From Chryseobacterium sp. OSA05B (GTDB taxonomy: Bacteria > Bacteroidota > Bacteroidia > Flavobacteriales > Weeksellaceae): a DNA stretch of 64,000 bases. Positions 10,716 through 19,112 of the stretch are shown in pieces. The stretch is from the NCBI RefSeq assembly GCF_019970065.1, contig NZ_JAHXYH010000001.1, positions 434,001 through 498,000 of the forward strand, given 5' to 3'. Made by a program: the position numbers and the translations under genes. The notes under the pieces were generated by a model. The model ran no database searches. It saw nothing but the letters and a program-made list of their open reading frames with translations, and was not told where the DNA came from. How positions within the stretch are numbered: position 1 is the stretch's first letter; each line of letters begins with the position of its first letter.

Positions 10716-12383
10716 ATGATGCATAATTTAATATTTTTATTAACGCTGCTCAGCCTGCTGGCCACGCCTGTTATCCGTAATGAAGAACCTATACCGGTCT
10801 ATAAAACCGGAGATGATATGGCGTGGACTGATAAAAATTATAACGATAAAGACTGGTCGGAAATAAGAGGCAATACTTCAGACAAGATATTCTGGTCACG
10901 TACACAGCTCGACCTGCGTCCGGTGGAGAACGAACTGACACCTCTCGGACTTCAGATCGATTCCTTCGGGGCTTTTGAAGTATATTGGGATGGTATCCTG
11001 ATTGGTAAAAACGGACAGCTTCCCAAAAACGGAAATCCGGAAATCCCAGGAACGGAGTGCAGCTATTACAGGATTCCGGATCATCTGATTTCGCCGGGTC
11101 TTCATACCATTGCCATGCGCAGTTCCCAGTCATTGCATCCGGATATGCAGCGGAGCATTGGATTTGACATCAATAATTACACAACATTAATCACAAGACC
11201 ATTGATCACAATGGCTTATATGAACCTGATGGCCGGAGCTTTTCTGATCGCGGCAGTTTATTATTTTTTCCTTTATCTGAACAGCAAACGGAGACAGAAG
11301 GACATCCTGATTTTTGCAACCATTTGTCTTCTCTTTTTTACTTTATTGATCATGGAATATCTGAAATTCCATGTAGTGATTCCTTATTCTGAATTTTTCA
11401 TTCGTCTTGAGATCATCGGATGGCTGACATTTGCCAATGCATTGCTGGTTCCGTGGTATTTTATGATTCAGTTTAATTTCAGACATGGAAAATGGCTGAT
11501 GCCCACATTGCTGTTGACATTGCTGGGACTTTATGGATTCAATTACGGTCACTATGACCTGACTGCCCGACTTTATAGCTTGGCGATGTTGATCGCTGCC
11601 TTCATTGTAGTTCTAAACGGTATTCTTCAAAAGGAAAAAGGAGGTTTTATAGCTCTGGCGGCTCTTTTGGCGAGTGCATTGGTCAACAGATTGGTGGTCT
11701 ATGATTTCGGGCTGTTCATCAGTTTTACCATTATTGTGCTGTCAATGCTTTATCTTCATTCTATCCGTACCAGTGTTATTGAGGCGGAACACCAGAATGC
11801 GGTTTTGCTTTCATCAAGGCTGCAACTGGAACTGCTTAAAAAGAATATCCAACCACATTTTTTAAGGAATACCCTGACTTCCATGATGGATTGGGTGGAA
11901 GAATCTCCTAAGGATGGTGCCCGTTTTATACAGGCATTGGCCACAGAATTTGATATTATGAACGAGATCTCTGAACAGACTCTGATCCCTGTCACCAAAG
12001 AACTGGAGCTTTGCCGTCAACATATATCGGTGATGGGCTTCCGGAAAGAAATGAATTATATCTGGGAGGAAAAGGGAATTGATAAAACACAGCTGATCCC
12101 ACCGGCGGTTATTCATACGTTGCTGGAGAATGGTATTACCCACAGTGAACCACTCTCCGGAAATACGATTCAATTTATACTCAATTATTCTGTGTCAAAA
12201 GAGGCGCATCAGTATACTTTTGAAACTGTCGCGAAGAACAGACAAATCATGACAGACCGCACAGGTGGAAACGGTTTTAAGTATATCAAAGCAAGACTGA
12301 CTGAAAGTTATGGCCACAACTGGGCATTCGAATCGGGTGCTACGGAAAACGGCTGGAAGTCTACCATTCAAATTTTAAAATAA
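10716..12383 (+). CDS. LytS/YehU-type membrane sensor histidine kinase
   Basis: Order: signal-anchor (about 1-17), a periplasmic jelly-roll region of about 125 residues resembling the carbohydrate-binding-like sensor of 7TMR-DISM proteins (motif FEVYWDGILIGKNG), about seven transmembrane helices (about 170-350), then a His_kinase domain with the phosphoacceptor in NIQPHFLRN (His381). The canonical motif is NPHFLFN; here Arg replaces the second Phe. An N-box-like PPAVIHTLLENGITH is present, but the ATP lid is short. I chose ATG 10716 (or 10719) because the frame upstream opens only with TTG. The stop overlaps the next start (TAATG), so the kinase and regulator are translationally coupled. Confidence 0.9.
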   Translation: MMHNLIFLLTLLSLLATPVIRNEEPIPVYKTGDDMAWTDKNYNDKDWSEIRGNTSDKIFWSRTQLDLRPVENELTPLGLQIDSFGAFEVYWDGILIGKNGQLPKNGNPEIPGTECSYYRIPDHLISPGLHTIAMRSSQSLHPDMQRSIGFDINNYTTLITRPLITMAYMNLMAGAFLIAAVYYFFLYLNSKRRQKDILIFATICLLFFTLLIMEYLKFHVVIPYSEFFIRLEIIGWLTFANALLVPWYFMIQFNFRHGKWLMPTLLLTLLGLYGFNYGHYDLTARLYSLAMLIAAFIVVLNGILQKEKGGFIALAALLASALVNRLVVYDFGLFISFTIIVLSMLYLHSIRTSVIEAEHQNAVLLSSRLQLELLKKNIQPHFLRNTLTSMMDWVEESPKDGARFIQALATEFDIMNEISEQTLIPVTKELELCRQHISVMGFRKEMNYIWEEKGIDKTQLIPPAVIHTLLENGITHSEPLSGNTIQFILNYSVSKEAHQYTFETVAKNRQIMTDRTGGNGFKYIKARLTESYGHNWAFESGATENGWKSTIQILK

Positions 12384-13081
12384 TGAATATAGTGATTATT
12401 GAGGACGAGGCCAGAATAGCCCGCCGTTTGGAGCGTATGACCTCCGAATTTTTTGCGGACAAGCCTAATGAGATCATTATCTGTGATTCTCTGCAAAAGG
12501 GACTTGATCAGGTTTCAGCACAAATTCCTGACCTACTTCTACTCGATCTTAATCTCAACGGCGACAATGGTTTCGAGTTGTTGGAGCAGATGGTGGCTGC
12601 TTCTTTTCACACGATCATTGTTTCTGCCAATATCGACAAAGCGATCACGGCTTTTGCGTATGGCGTTCTGGATTTTGTGCCCAAACCTTTTGATCAGGAA
12701 AGGCTCTTTAAGGCTTTAACCAGGTTTGTCAGCCCAGCCTTAAAACCGGATGAAGGGATTAAATATCTTGCTGTAAAAAGAGCAGGACAGGTTCGTCTGA
12801 TCAACATTTCTGAGGTAATCTACATTAAAGGAGCCGGAATTTACACTGAACTGCATCTCAGCAATGGACAGAATGAGCTCCACGATAAGTCACTTGAGCA
12901 TTTGCAGCAGCTTCTTCCCGACAGATTTGAACGTATTCACAAATCTTATCTTGTTAATTTTCAACAAATTGAAAAGATCATCATCAATCCTGGGACACGC
13001 TATGGAGCCTTGCTTAAAACAGGTGAAGTGCTTCCGGTAGGACGTTCCAAGTATAAAGATTTGAAAAATAAAATGGTCTGA
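12383..13081 (+). CDS. LytTR-family response regulator
   Basis: 232 residues: a receiver domain (about 1-118; acidic pocket EDE at 7-9, phosphoacceptor Asp55 in LLLLDLNLNG, conserved Lys in FVPKPFD) followed by a LytTR DNA-binding domain (about 132-232; YLAVKRAGQVRLINISEVIYIKG and the HKSYLVN motif). It is coupled to the upstream kinase by a 1-nt stop/start overlap. LytTR regulators usually bind paired direct repeats upstream of targets. The neighbouring TonB-type receptor is a plausible target by position only. Confidence 0.94.
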   Translation: MNIVIIEDEARIARRLERMTSEFFADKPNEIIICDSLQKGLDQVSAQIPDLLLLDLNLNGDNGFELLEQMVAASFHTIIVSANIDKAITAFAYGVLDFVPKPFDQERLFKALTRFVSPALKPDEGIKYLAVKRAGQVRLINISEVIYIKGAGIYTELHLSNGQNELHDKSLEHLQQLLPDRFERIHKSYLVNFQQIEKIIINPGTRYGALLKTGEVLPVGRSKYKDLKNKMV

Positions 13082-13112
13082 TGCCTGAATTTAACAACGA
13101 AGATGCAGTTCT

Positions 13113-14126
13113 TTAAAATAAACTCAGGTCGTACTGCTTCACCAGGTCTAAAATCATATGATAGCCCGCTGCAGAATTCCCATGCTGATCCAATGCCGGA
13201 CTGAAAACACCAATTCCCATTTTTCCGGGAACACTTACGGTAATTCCGCCTCCAACACCGGATTTGCTCGGAAGACCTACGGTTCTGGCATATTCTCCGC
13301 TGAATTCGTACATGCCGGCAATAAGCATTTGGGATTGAATCAGTTTTGACATTTCTGCATTTTTATACTTGCTGTCTCCGTCAAAACGAACACATTCATT
13401 CGCAAAGAAATAGCCTATTTTAGCCAAATCTTCGGCAGTCAGTTCTATAGAGCACTGCTTGAAATAATTATCCAGCTGATCTTCATTTCCTGAAATCAGT
13501 CCGTTATTTTTCATCAGGTAAAACATCCCGCGGTTTCGATGTCCGGTAGATTTTTCGGATTCATAAACGGATATGTTATAATCCAACGTCTGATTTTTGG
13601 TGATATACCGTACCAGATCCAAAATTTTCAGAAATGGTTTTTCGCCATCGCCGGAAATTAATGAGGTAGTCAAAATGGCTCCCGCATTCATCATTGGATT
13701 CAATGGCTTGCCTGTGGTTTCTAGGTTGGAAAAATGATTGAAAGGCTGGTCGGTTCCGAAATAGCCCATTTTATCAAAGACATTGGCTTCGCCTTTTTCA
13801 GAGACAGCGATCATAAGGGCAATGATTTTCGAGATACTCTGCATGGTAAATTTCTTCTGTACATCTCCCACATTGAATATCTTTCCGTTTTTTTCCACTA
13901 CTGAAAAAGCAATGGCTCTGGCATCCATCTTTCCCAGCTCAGGAATATAATCGGCGACTTTACCCTGTGTATAATAAGTTCTGTTTTTTTCCAGAATACT
14001 GCTTAATGTTTTCTCTGAAATGGTGGAAATATCTGCTGTTTTCTGAGCATACATCATTGTATTGAAGGAAAGGAAAGCTGCAATACAGATTCCTTTTGCA
14101 GAAACTAAAAAACTTTTGTTATTCAT
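13113..14126 (-). CDS. glsA: Glutaminase A, exported
   Basis: 337 residues; catalyses L-glutamine to L-glutamate plus ammonia. The N-terminus is a signal peptide (about 1-27, ending MMYAQ), so the enzyme acts in the periplasm, unlike cytosolic GlsA of E. coli. The beta-lactamase-like serine glutaminase fold is shown by the SxxK pair in FTMQSISK (Ser97, Lys100), by GKPLNPMMNAGAI, by the helical region ending GYFFANECV, and by the C-terminal loop SKSGVGGGITVSVPGKMGIGV. Length is normal for the family plus signal. It is monocistronic with a good promoter at 14170-14201 and faces the two-component operon tail to tail. Confidence 0.94.
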   Translation of the reverse strand: MNNKSFLVSAKGICIAAFLSFNTMMYAQKTADISTISEKTLSSILEKNRTYYTQGKVADYIPELGKMDARAIAFSVVEKNGKIFNVGDVQKKFTMQSISKIIALMIAVSEKGEANVFDKMGYFGTDQPFNHFSNLETTGKPLNPMMNAGAILTTSLISGDGEKPFLKILDLVRYITKNQTLDYNISVYESEKSTGHRNRGMFYLMKNNGLISGNEDQLDNYFKQCSIELTAEDLAKIGYFFANECVRFDGDSKYKNAEMSKLIQSQMLIAGMYEFSGEYARTVGLPSKSGVGGGITVSVPGKMGIGVFSPALDQHGNSAAGYHMILDLVKQYDLSLF

Positions 14127-14169
14127 AAAGGCATTTTTCGGCTAACATCTTATCATCAACCCCGAAAAA

Positions 14170-14201
14170 CAAAGATAAAGTATTTCATCCTTCACTAGCA
14201 A
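14170..14201 (-). promoter_or_regulatory. Flavobacterial-type promoter of the glutaminase gene
   Basis: On the minus strand a -33 TTG (plus 14199-14201) and a -7 TATCTTTG (plus 14170-14177) are separated by 21 bp. This fits the Bacteroidota consensus TTG-N17-23-TAnnTTTG. The 5' leader before ATG 14126 would be about 37 nt. Confidence 0.65.
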
Positions 14202-14411
14202 ATGTCCTGAAAACATACAGGTTTAAGAATGATTCAACCAGATTAAGTATTTCTACTCACCCCCGTAATTGGTCATTTATACTCTAAAAAAAATGCGCTG
14301 TTCTTTGTTACTTTGAACTACCAATCAAGCGTTACTGATAAAGATTAATTTCTCAACTGATACGCTGAAATATACCATAAGTAAAAACTAACCAACCAAA
14401 ATACAACCAAC

Positions 14412-14828
14412 ATGGAAACACCAAACGTAAGCGGAACCGCCAACTCATCCGGCCAGCTTCAATTGGGAAACGGAGCTCAATTCTGGGTTTATCTGTCCCC
14501 TCAGAACAACACGTCTAAAATGATTTCAACATGGCGCGTTACATTCTCACAGGGTAACTGGAGTGATTCTATTTCAAGTGAGGCTCCTACTAAACAAATT
14601 CAGACACCCAATCTTTCGGGAATCTTTGATATTAAAGTAGAATTATTAAGCGGTTCTACCGGTACATGGCGCCAGATCCCTCCTCAACAGGGAAACCATA
14701 ACGAAATAGGCTGTAATTCCAACTGTGCCTCTATGGTAGGTATCGTTGCTGACAGTACCAACCCTCCTCCGGGTGCCATTAATGCACACTTCTGGACAAC
14801 CTGGGATGCGATGTGCAAAGCACACTAA
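14412..14828 (+). CDS. Small uncharacterised protein, first gene of oxidase cluster
   Basis: 138 residues, unrecognised. It has no signal peptide and starts METPNVSGTANSSGQLQLGN, so it appears cytosolic unless exported by another route. The composition is rich in Ser, Thr, Asn, Gln and Trp, suggesting a compact beta fold. Three cysteines sit near the C-terminus: the EIGCNSNCAS pair and a Cys four residues from the end. The gene is preceded by an untranslated leader and followed by 256 bp before two flavoprotein oxidase genes on the same strand. Position suggests an accessory or product-binding role for those enzymes, but no homology supports this. Confidence 0.75.
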   Translation: METPNVSGTANSSGQLQLGNGAQFWVYLSPQNNTSKMISTWRVTFSQGNWSDSISSEAPTKQIQTPNLSGIFDIKVELLSGSTGTWRQIPPQQGNHNEIGCNSNCASMVGIVADSTNPPPGAINAHFWTTWDAMCKAH

Positions 14829-15084
14829 AAATATAAAAAAGTCTTAATCATAACCAGTCCATATCCTTCAATTGCCGGCCGTCTTTTTCTGCGAGTATAC
14901 AGTACATGATATAAAATTCGTGTGTTTAAACCTTTCGAAAAACATGGCCGGTAATTGTTTTTCTGACTAAATATTCAATTTAAGAACGGGACTTTTAGGT
15001 TGAATGTTCGAAAGAATTACAATCCATTGATGTATTACTCTTTCATCCATTTCAATCGCTGTAAAAACTAATACGACAAAACCT

Positions 15085-16272
15085 ATGAAAACAGAAAATT
15101 ACGACGTCATCGTTATTGGTGGCGGAGCCATAGGCCTGGCTACAGCCTACCATCTTGGCAAACGAAAGGCTAAAACCTTAGTTCTGGAACAGTTCACTTT
15201 TGTGAACCAGCTTGGAAGTTCCGCGGGGGTGTCCCGACAATTCCGTATCCCTTACCCAGATGAATATATGGTGAAAATGGCTCTTGAAGCACAACCCTAC
15301 TGGGACGAGCTGGAAAAGCAGACCAATACTTCACTGCTGGATAAAGTGGGTACGCTTTGGTTTGGAGATCCTGAAGTACATTCCACGGAAGGAAATATCG
15401 CTCTGGCTGAGCAGGCCTTGAAAGAACTGGGTGTTCCCTACACTACCTTAACCGCAAAAGAAATCGAAGAAAAATACCATTTTAAAAACTTACCGGACAA
15501 TTACACCGGACTGTTTCAGCCGGATGGTGCGAGCATCAATTTTAAATTAACAATTGAAACGCTTTTAGGTCTTTGCAAACAGGAAGAAACCGTTCAGCTG
15601 GAAGAAAATTCGCCTGTTCTTGACATCAAACAGGTAGGTGATCTCTTTGAACTTACCACTCCTAACGGAATTTATATCGCTAAAAAACTGGCGATTATCC
15701 CGGGACCTTACATCAACAGTGTGATCAATTTACTGGATTTCAAAATAGAAGCTACGTACTGGAATATGTCTTCGGCTTATTTTAGAAAAACGGATCCGGA
15801 TATACAGTATCCAACCTGGTTTGTATTCCAGAATGCCATAGAGGAAAATGGCAATCAGTTTTATGGTTTTCCTTCTGTAGAATGGGATCATCCGGAATAC
15901 ATCCGCGTCGCACCGGATTTTGTCATAACGCCCTTAGAAGAACCCAATGACCGAACATTAATTCCCAATCCTCAGGAGCTCGCTTATACTTCTGACTGGG
16001 TACAGCAGCATATGACAGGATTGGCTGCAGAGCCTGAATATACTTCCACCTGTCTTATTGCTTTGAGCAAAATACCCAATAAGGAACTGCTGATTGACTT
16101 CGCGCCAAAATATGTCCCGAATTATAAAAACATTGTGGTCTATGCCACAGGATGGGCCGCAAAATTCACTCCATTCCTCGGAAAAATCATGTCTGATCTT
16201 GCCGTGGACGGCCATACGGATTTTGACATCTCTCATTTCCAGTTAGGACGCAAATACTTTAAAGCCATTTAA
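15085..16272 (+). CDS. FAD-dependent amine oxidase, sarcosine / N-methyltryptophan oxidase-like
   Basis: 395 residues, the usual length for monomeric sarcosine oxidase (MSOX/SolA family). N-terminal Rossmann dinucleotide motif VIVIGGGAIGLATAYHL with the GSSAGVSRQFRIPY stretch typical of the family. Cys323 in YTSTCLIAL sits where MSOX and N-methyltryptophan oxidase attach FAD covalently, and WAAKFTPFLGKIMSDLA matches the conserved C-terminal FAD-site segment. Expected reaction: oxidation of a secondary amine or amino acid with release of hydrogen peroxide; the real substrate is unknown. It is separated by 12 nt from the second oxidase gene, so they form an operon. Confidence 0.88.
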   Translation: MKTENYDVIVIGGGAIGLATAYHLGKRKAKTLVLEQFTFVNQLGSSAGVSRQFRIPYPDEYMVKMALEAQPYWDELEKQTNTSLLDKVGTLWFGDPEVHSTEGNIALAEQALKELGVPYTTLTAKEIEEKYHFKNLPDNYTGLFQPDGASINFKLTIETLLGLCKQEETVQLEENSPVLDIKQVGDLFELTTPNGIYIAKKLAIIPGPYINSVINLLDFKIEATYWNMSSAYFRKTDPDIQYPTWFVFQNAIEENGNQFYGFPSVEWDHPEYIRVAPDFVITPLEEPNDRTLIPNPQELAYTSDWVQQHMTGLAAEPEYTSTCLIALSKIPNKELLIDFAPKYVPNYKNIVVYATGWAAKFTPFLGKIMSDLAVDGHTDFDISHFQLGRKYFKAI

Positions 16273-16284
16273 AAACCATCAACC

Positions 16285-18054
16285 ATGAATAAAAATACAC
16301 CATTAAACACAGGAAAGCATCCTGATTTAAAAATAGAAGTAGCCATTATCGGTGCCGGAACTTCCGGTTTGTATACCGCTTACCGTTTAGTAACCGATAA
16401 GAAATTTAAAGCCAGCGAAGTACAGATTTTCGACATGAACAGTAAACTGGGCGGAAGACTGGAATCTGTGGTCATGCCGGGAATGAATTTCTGGGGAGAA
16501 CTCGGAGGTATGCGCTACCTGACTTCTCAGGAAATCGTAACGACCTTAATTGAAGGCTATCCGCTTACTGAAGAAGATCCTGCTAAACGTATTCCTGTTC
16601 TGAAAGATAAAATGACCCCCGTTCCTTTCCCGATGGGCGATCCTACGAAACTATTAATGTACCTGAGGAAAGAGCGTTTCAAACAGGATGCGTGGGATGT
16701 GGCCCAGAAAGAAGGAAAAAAGCTTGCCACCCGCTATTATCTGAATGATGATGATTACGGCTTCAGCTCGGATCAATTGTTCAATAAGATTATTTACGAT
16801 GTACTGATGGCAGATCCGTGGGTAGCTGAGAAATACGGCGACAGGATTATCAAAGGCGACAGCATCTATGATTATAGTTTTAAACTAACAAGTGAAGACT
16901 GGGATGATATCAAACCTAAGCTGGTTTATAATTTCCCTAATTCTCCTTATGACCGACGTAAGGTAAATGATCTGGGATTCTGGAACCTGATCAAGGACCA
17001 GATTTCACAGGAAGGCTATGAATTTGTGGCCAATGCAGGCGGATATTATTCAAACACGATCAACTGGAATTCTGCCGAGGCTTTTCCTTATATGGTAGGA
17101 GATTTTTCTGCCGGAACGATTTATAAAACCATTGAAGAAGGGTATGACAGCATTGCTTATGCCATAGCCAATTCTTATATGGAACATGAGGGCGCCTGCA
17201 TCTGGTCTGAAAATAAGTTGCTTACTTTCACTAAAGAACATCCTTTAGCCCATACGCATCAATATCAGCTAACTTTTCTGAACCTGAAAACCAATACGAA
17301 ATGGAATGTGTACGCCAATAAGCTGGTTCTTGCCATGCCGAGAAAATCTCTGGAGCTTCTGGATCAGAATAATTTCTTTTTCAATATTAACGAAAATTCA
17401 GTCCTCAATACCAATATCCGATCGGTGATTATGGAACCTGCTTTTAAAATATTAATGGGCTTTGAATATCCGTGGTGGAAAGAGAAACAACTGGACATCG
17501 ATTCCGGCCATTCTATTACCGACCTGCCTATGAGACAATGTTATTATTTCGGGACTGATCCTGAAAACAATAACTCAATGCTGTTGGGAAGTTATGGCGA
17601 CATGGAAACCGAGACTTTCTGGAAAGCATTATCCGATGACAAGTTACTTTTCAAGGTAAGGGCTACCAAGTCTGCATCCCTTAAAGAACTGCATCAGCTC
17701 GATGACGTTCAGGCGACCCAGATGATGGTGGATGAACTGATGAATCAGCTTCGCGAGCTGCACGGTCCTGATGTAACGATACCGGATCCTTATGTAACTT
17801 ACTTTAAAGACTGGACTGACGAGCCTTTTGGGGCAGGATACCACGCCTGGAAAGCCGGATACTCCGTTGAAAACGTAATGCCGTACATGAGAAAACCGGT
17901 AGCTGATGAGTCTATTCACATTATCGGGGAAGCTTATTCTGATCAACAGGGATGGGTGGAAGGTGCTTTCTGCGAAGCCGAAAAAATGCTGCAGGAACAT
18001 TTTGGAATGCATCGCCCGATCTGGCTAAGCCCGACTTATTATTTGGGATGGTAG
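16285..18054 (+). CDS. Flavin monoamine oxidase / L-amino-acid oxidase family protein
   Basis: 589 residues. Dinucleotide-binding motif VAIIGAGTSGLYTAYRL at about residues 18-34, then the family-specific GGRLESV and WGELGGMRYL segments, which contact FAD and substrate in L-amino-acid oxidases. The C-terminal FAD motif is HIIGEAYSDQQGWVEGA. There is no signal peptide. The expected reaction is oxidative deamination of an amino acid to the imino/keto acid with hydrogen peroxide. It is operonic with the sarcosine-oxidase-like gene; together they could process one substrate twice. VioA/RebO-type tryptophan oxidases belong to the same superfamily, but no pigment genes lie nearby, so the specificity stays open. 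Confidence 0.87.
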   Translation: MNKNTPLNTGKHPDLKIEVAIIGAGTSGLYTAYRLVTDKKFKASEVQIFDMNSKLGGRLESVVMPGMNFWGELGGMRYLTSQEIVTTLIEGYPLTEEDPAKRIPVLKDKMTPVPFPMGDPTKLLMYLRKERFKQDAWDVAQKEGKKLATRYYLNDDDYGFSSDQLFNKIIYDVLMADPWVAEKYGDRIIKGDSIYDYSFKLTSEDWDDIKPKLVYNFPNSPYDRRKVNDLGFWNLIKDQISQEGYEFVANAGGYYSNTINWNSAEAFPYMVGDFSAGTIYKTIEEGYDSIAYAIANSYMEHEGACIWSENKLLTFTKEHPLAHTHQYQLTFLNLKTNTKWNVYANKLVLAMPRKSLELLDQNNFFFNINENSVLNTNIRSVIMEPAFKILMGFEYPWWKEKQLDIDSGHSITDLPMRQCYYFGTDPENNNSMLLGSYGDMETETFWKALSDDKLLFKVRATKSASLKELHQLDDVQATQMMVDELMNQLRELHGPDVTIPDPYVTYFKDWTDEPFGAGYHAWKAGYSVENVMPYMRKPVADESIHIIGEAYSDQQGWVEGAFCEAEKMLQEHFGMHRPIWLSPTYYLGW

Positions 18055-18193
18055 GAACTATTGGGCTGGAAGAGGGAGGCTGGAAGTTAATATTGGGGTT
18101 GGGATTTCTTTTTCTGATCTTAATGACTTTTCTTTCAGGATTAAATTTCATTAGCCCATTAATACATTTATTATTCTGAATTTAGATAAATAC

Positions 18194-18226
18194 AACCGTC
18201 CCATTTTTAGGAATGAGGCGGTTTTT
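18194..18226 (+). terminator. Terminator of the oxidase operon
   Basis: Imperfect hairpin AACCG...CGGTT (18194-18221) with an inner CATT/AATG pair, followed by TTTTTC on the plus strand. It lies 140 nt after the second oxidase gene. Confidence 0.6.
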
Positions 18227-18276
18227 CTCATTATCATTTTGTCATGAAATAACTAGTAAATAAGGTAGAAAAGCCC

Positions 18277-18284
18277 TATATTTG
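18277..18284 (+). promoter_or_regulatory. -7 box of the Fic antitoxin gene
   Basis: TATATTTG matches TAnnTTTG exactly. The leader to ATG 18318 would be about 27 nt. No convincing -33 TTG at the expected distance. Confidence 0.5.
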
Positions 18285-18317
18285 TATATAGCAATTAAAT
18301 CTTTCTCAAAAAGGCTA

Positions 18318-18473
18318 ATGAAACCAATTTCTAAAAATACAGATGCTTTACGTCAACAGATTATGAAATCTGCTGTGGCTTCTTTTAAAATAGAAGGAAT
18401 TAAAATCTCAGCTGATACAGCTTCTAAAGCATTGAAAAAAATTGAAGCTAAGATGGCAAAATCTGCCCGCTAA
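18318..18473 (+). CDS. VbhA-like antitoxin of Fic toxin
   Basis: 51 residues from ATG 18318; the frame upstream opens only with TTG, so this start is preferred. The protein is helical and basic. It contains Ser22-Phe-Lys-Ile-Glu26-Gly27, an exact match to the (S/T)xxxE(G/N) inhibitory motif of class I Fic antitoxins such as VbhA, whose Glu blocks the ATP gamma-phosphate site of the toxin. The gene faces a Fic gene and their 3' ends overlap by 26 bp (18448-18473). In known class I systems antitoxin and toxin are usually co-directional, so this arrangement is unusual. The motif and the neighbour together make the call firm, although the protein is short. Confidence 0.82.
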   Translation: MKPISKNTDALRQQIMKSAVASFKIEGIKISADTASKALKKIEAKMAKSAR

Positions 18474-19035
18474 GATCTATCATGGGCTCATAATTTTTTG
18501 CTGCAGAACTTTGAACTGCAATTATATATTGTTCAAATTCTTTTCCCTTTATCTTTTCAAATTCCAAAGGGTCAAAACCAGCTTTTCTAACCATCAGATT
18601 GGCAAGAATACGGGCTGTTCTTCCATTACCTTCTCTAAATGGATGTATAAAAAGTAATTCACCATGTACTATAGCAACATCTTGTATTAAAGTTTCTTTA
18701 TCTTTATAATCGGATGGTAATTTTAGCAGGATCTCATCTTCAAACTGCTTCATTGATTCCTTAAGAAATCTCGCTGAAGAAAAAAGGAAACCTCCTTTTG
18801 AAATATTTACATTACGATATTTTCCTGCAAAAGTATATAAATGAGCCAATGCCAGCTTATGAATTTTCAATATATAATTCGTATTAAATTTGGTCCGTCT
18901 GTGGAGACTTTCTGTTAATATAATTTCTGCCTGTAAAAAGCCTTCAAATTCGGCAATAGCTATTTCCTCCAGGCTTTTTAAACCTAGTTTGTTAGATAGT
19001 ATTTCGGATTCATCCCGTGGAACTTCATACTTCAT
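18448..19035 (-). CDS. fic: Fic/DOC family AMP-transferase toxin (class I)
   Basis: 195 residues from ATG 19035 (MKYEVPRDESEIL). The open frame reaches further up but only with unlikely residues. The complete Fic motif HPFREGNGRTAR lies at residues 131-142 with catalytic His131, so the enzyme should be active and transfer AMP (or another phosphate-containing moiety) to a target hydroxyl. No inhibitory (S/T)xxxE(G/N) helix is seen within the protein itself, consistent with class I, where the inhibitor is a separate antitoxin; that antitoxin is encoded opposite and overlaps its 3' end. The gene follows the GH106-type gene on the same strand by 77 bp and may share its transcript. Confidence 0.93.
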   Translation of the reverse strand: MKYEVPRDESEILSNKLGLKSLEEIAIAEFEGFLQAEIILTESLHRRTKFNTNYILKIHKLALAHLYTFAGKYRNVNISKGGFLFSSARFLKESMKQFEDEILLKLPSDYKDKETLIQDVAIVHGELLFIHPFREGNGRTARILANLMVRKAGFDPLEFEKIKGKEFEQYIIAVQSSAAKNYEPMIDLSGQILPS

Positions 19036-19112
19036 AAATATAAATTTACTTAAGTTTACTTTATGATAAAAAATAAATTTGGTAATGATATTAGAATGAT
19101 TTCCTTTAATAT

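Noticed and set aside
14412..18054. Violacein- or rebeccamycin-type pigment cluster
   Set aside because: Only the oxidase-type genes are present; no VioB/RebD-like or later genes.
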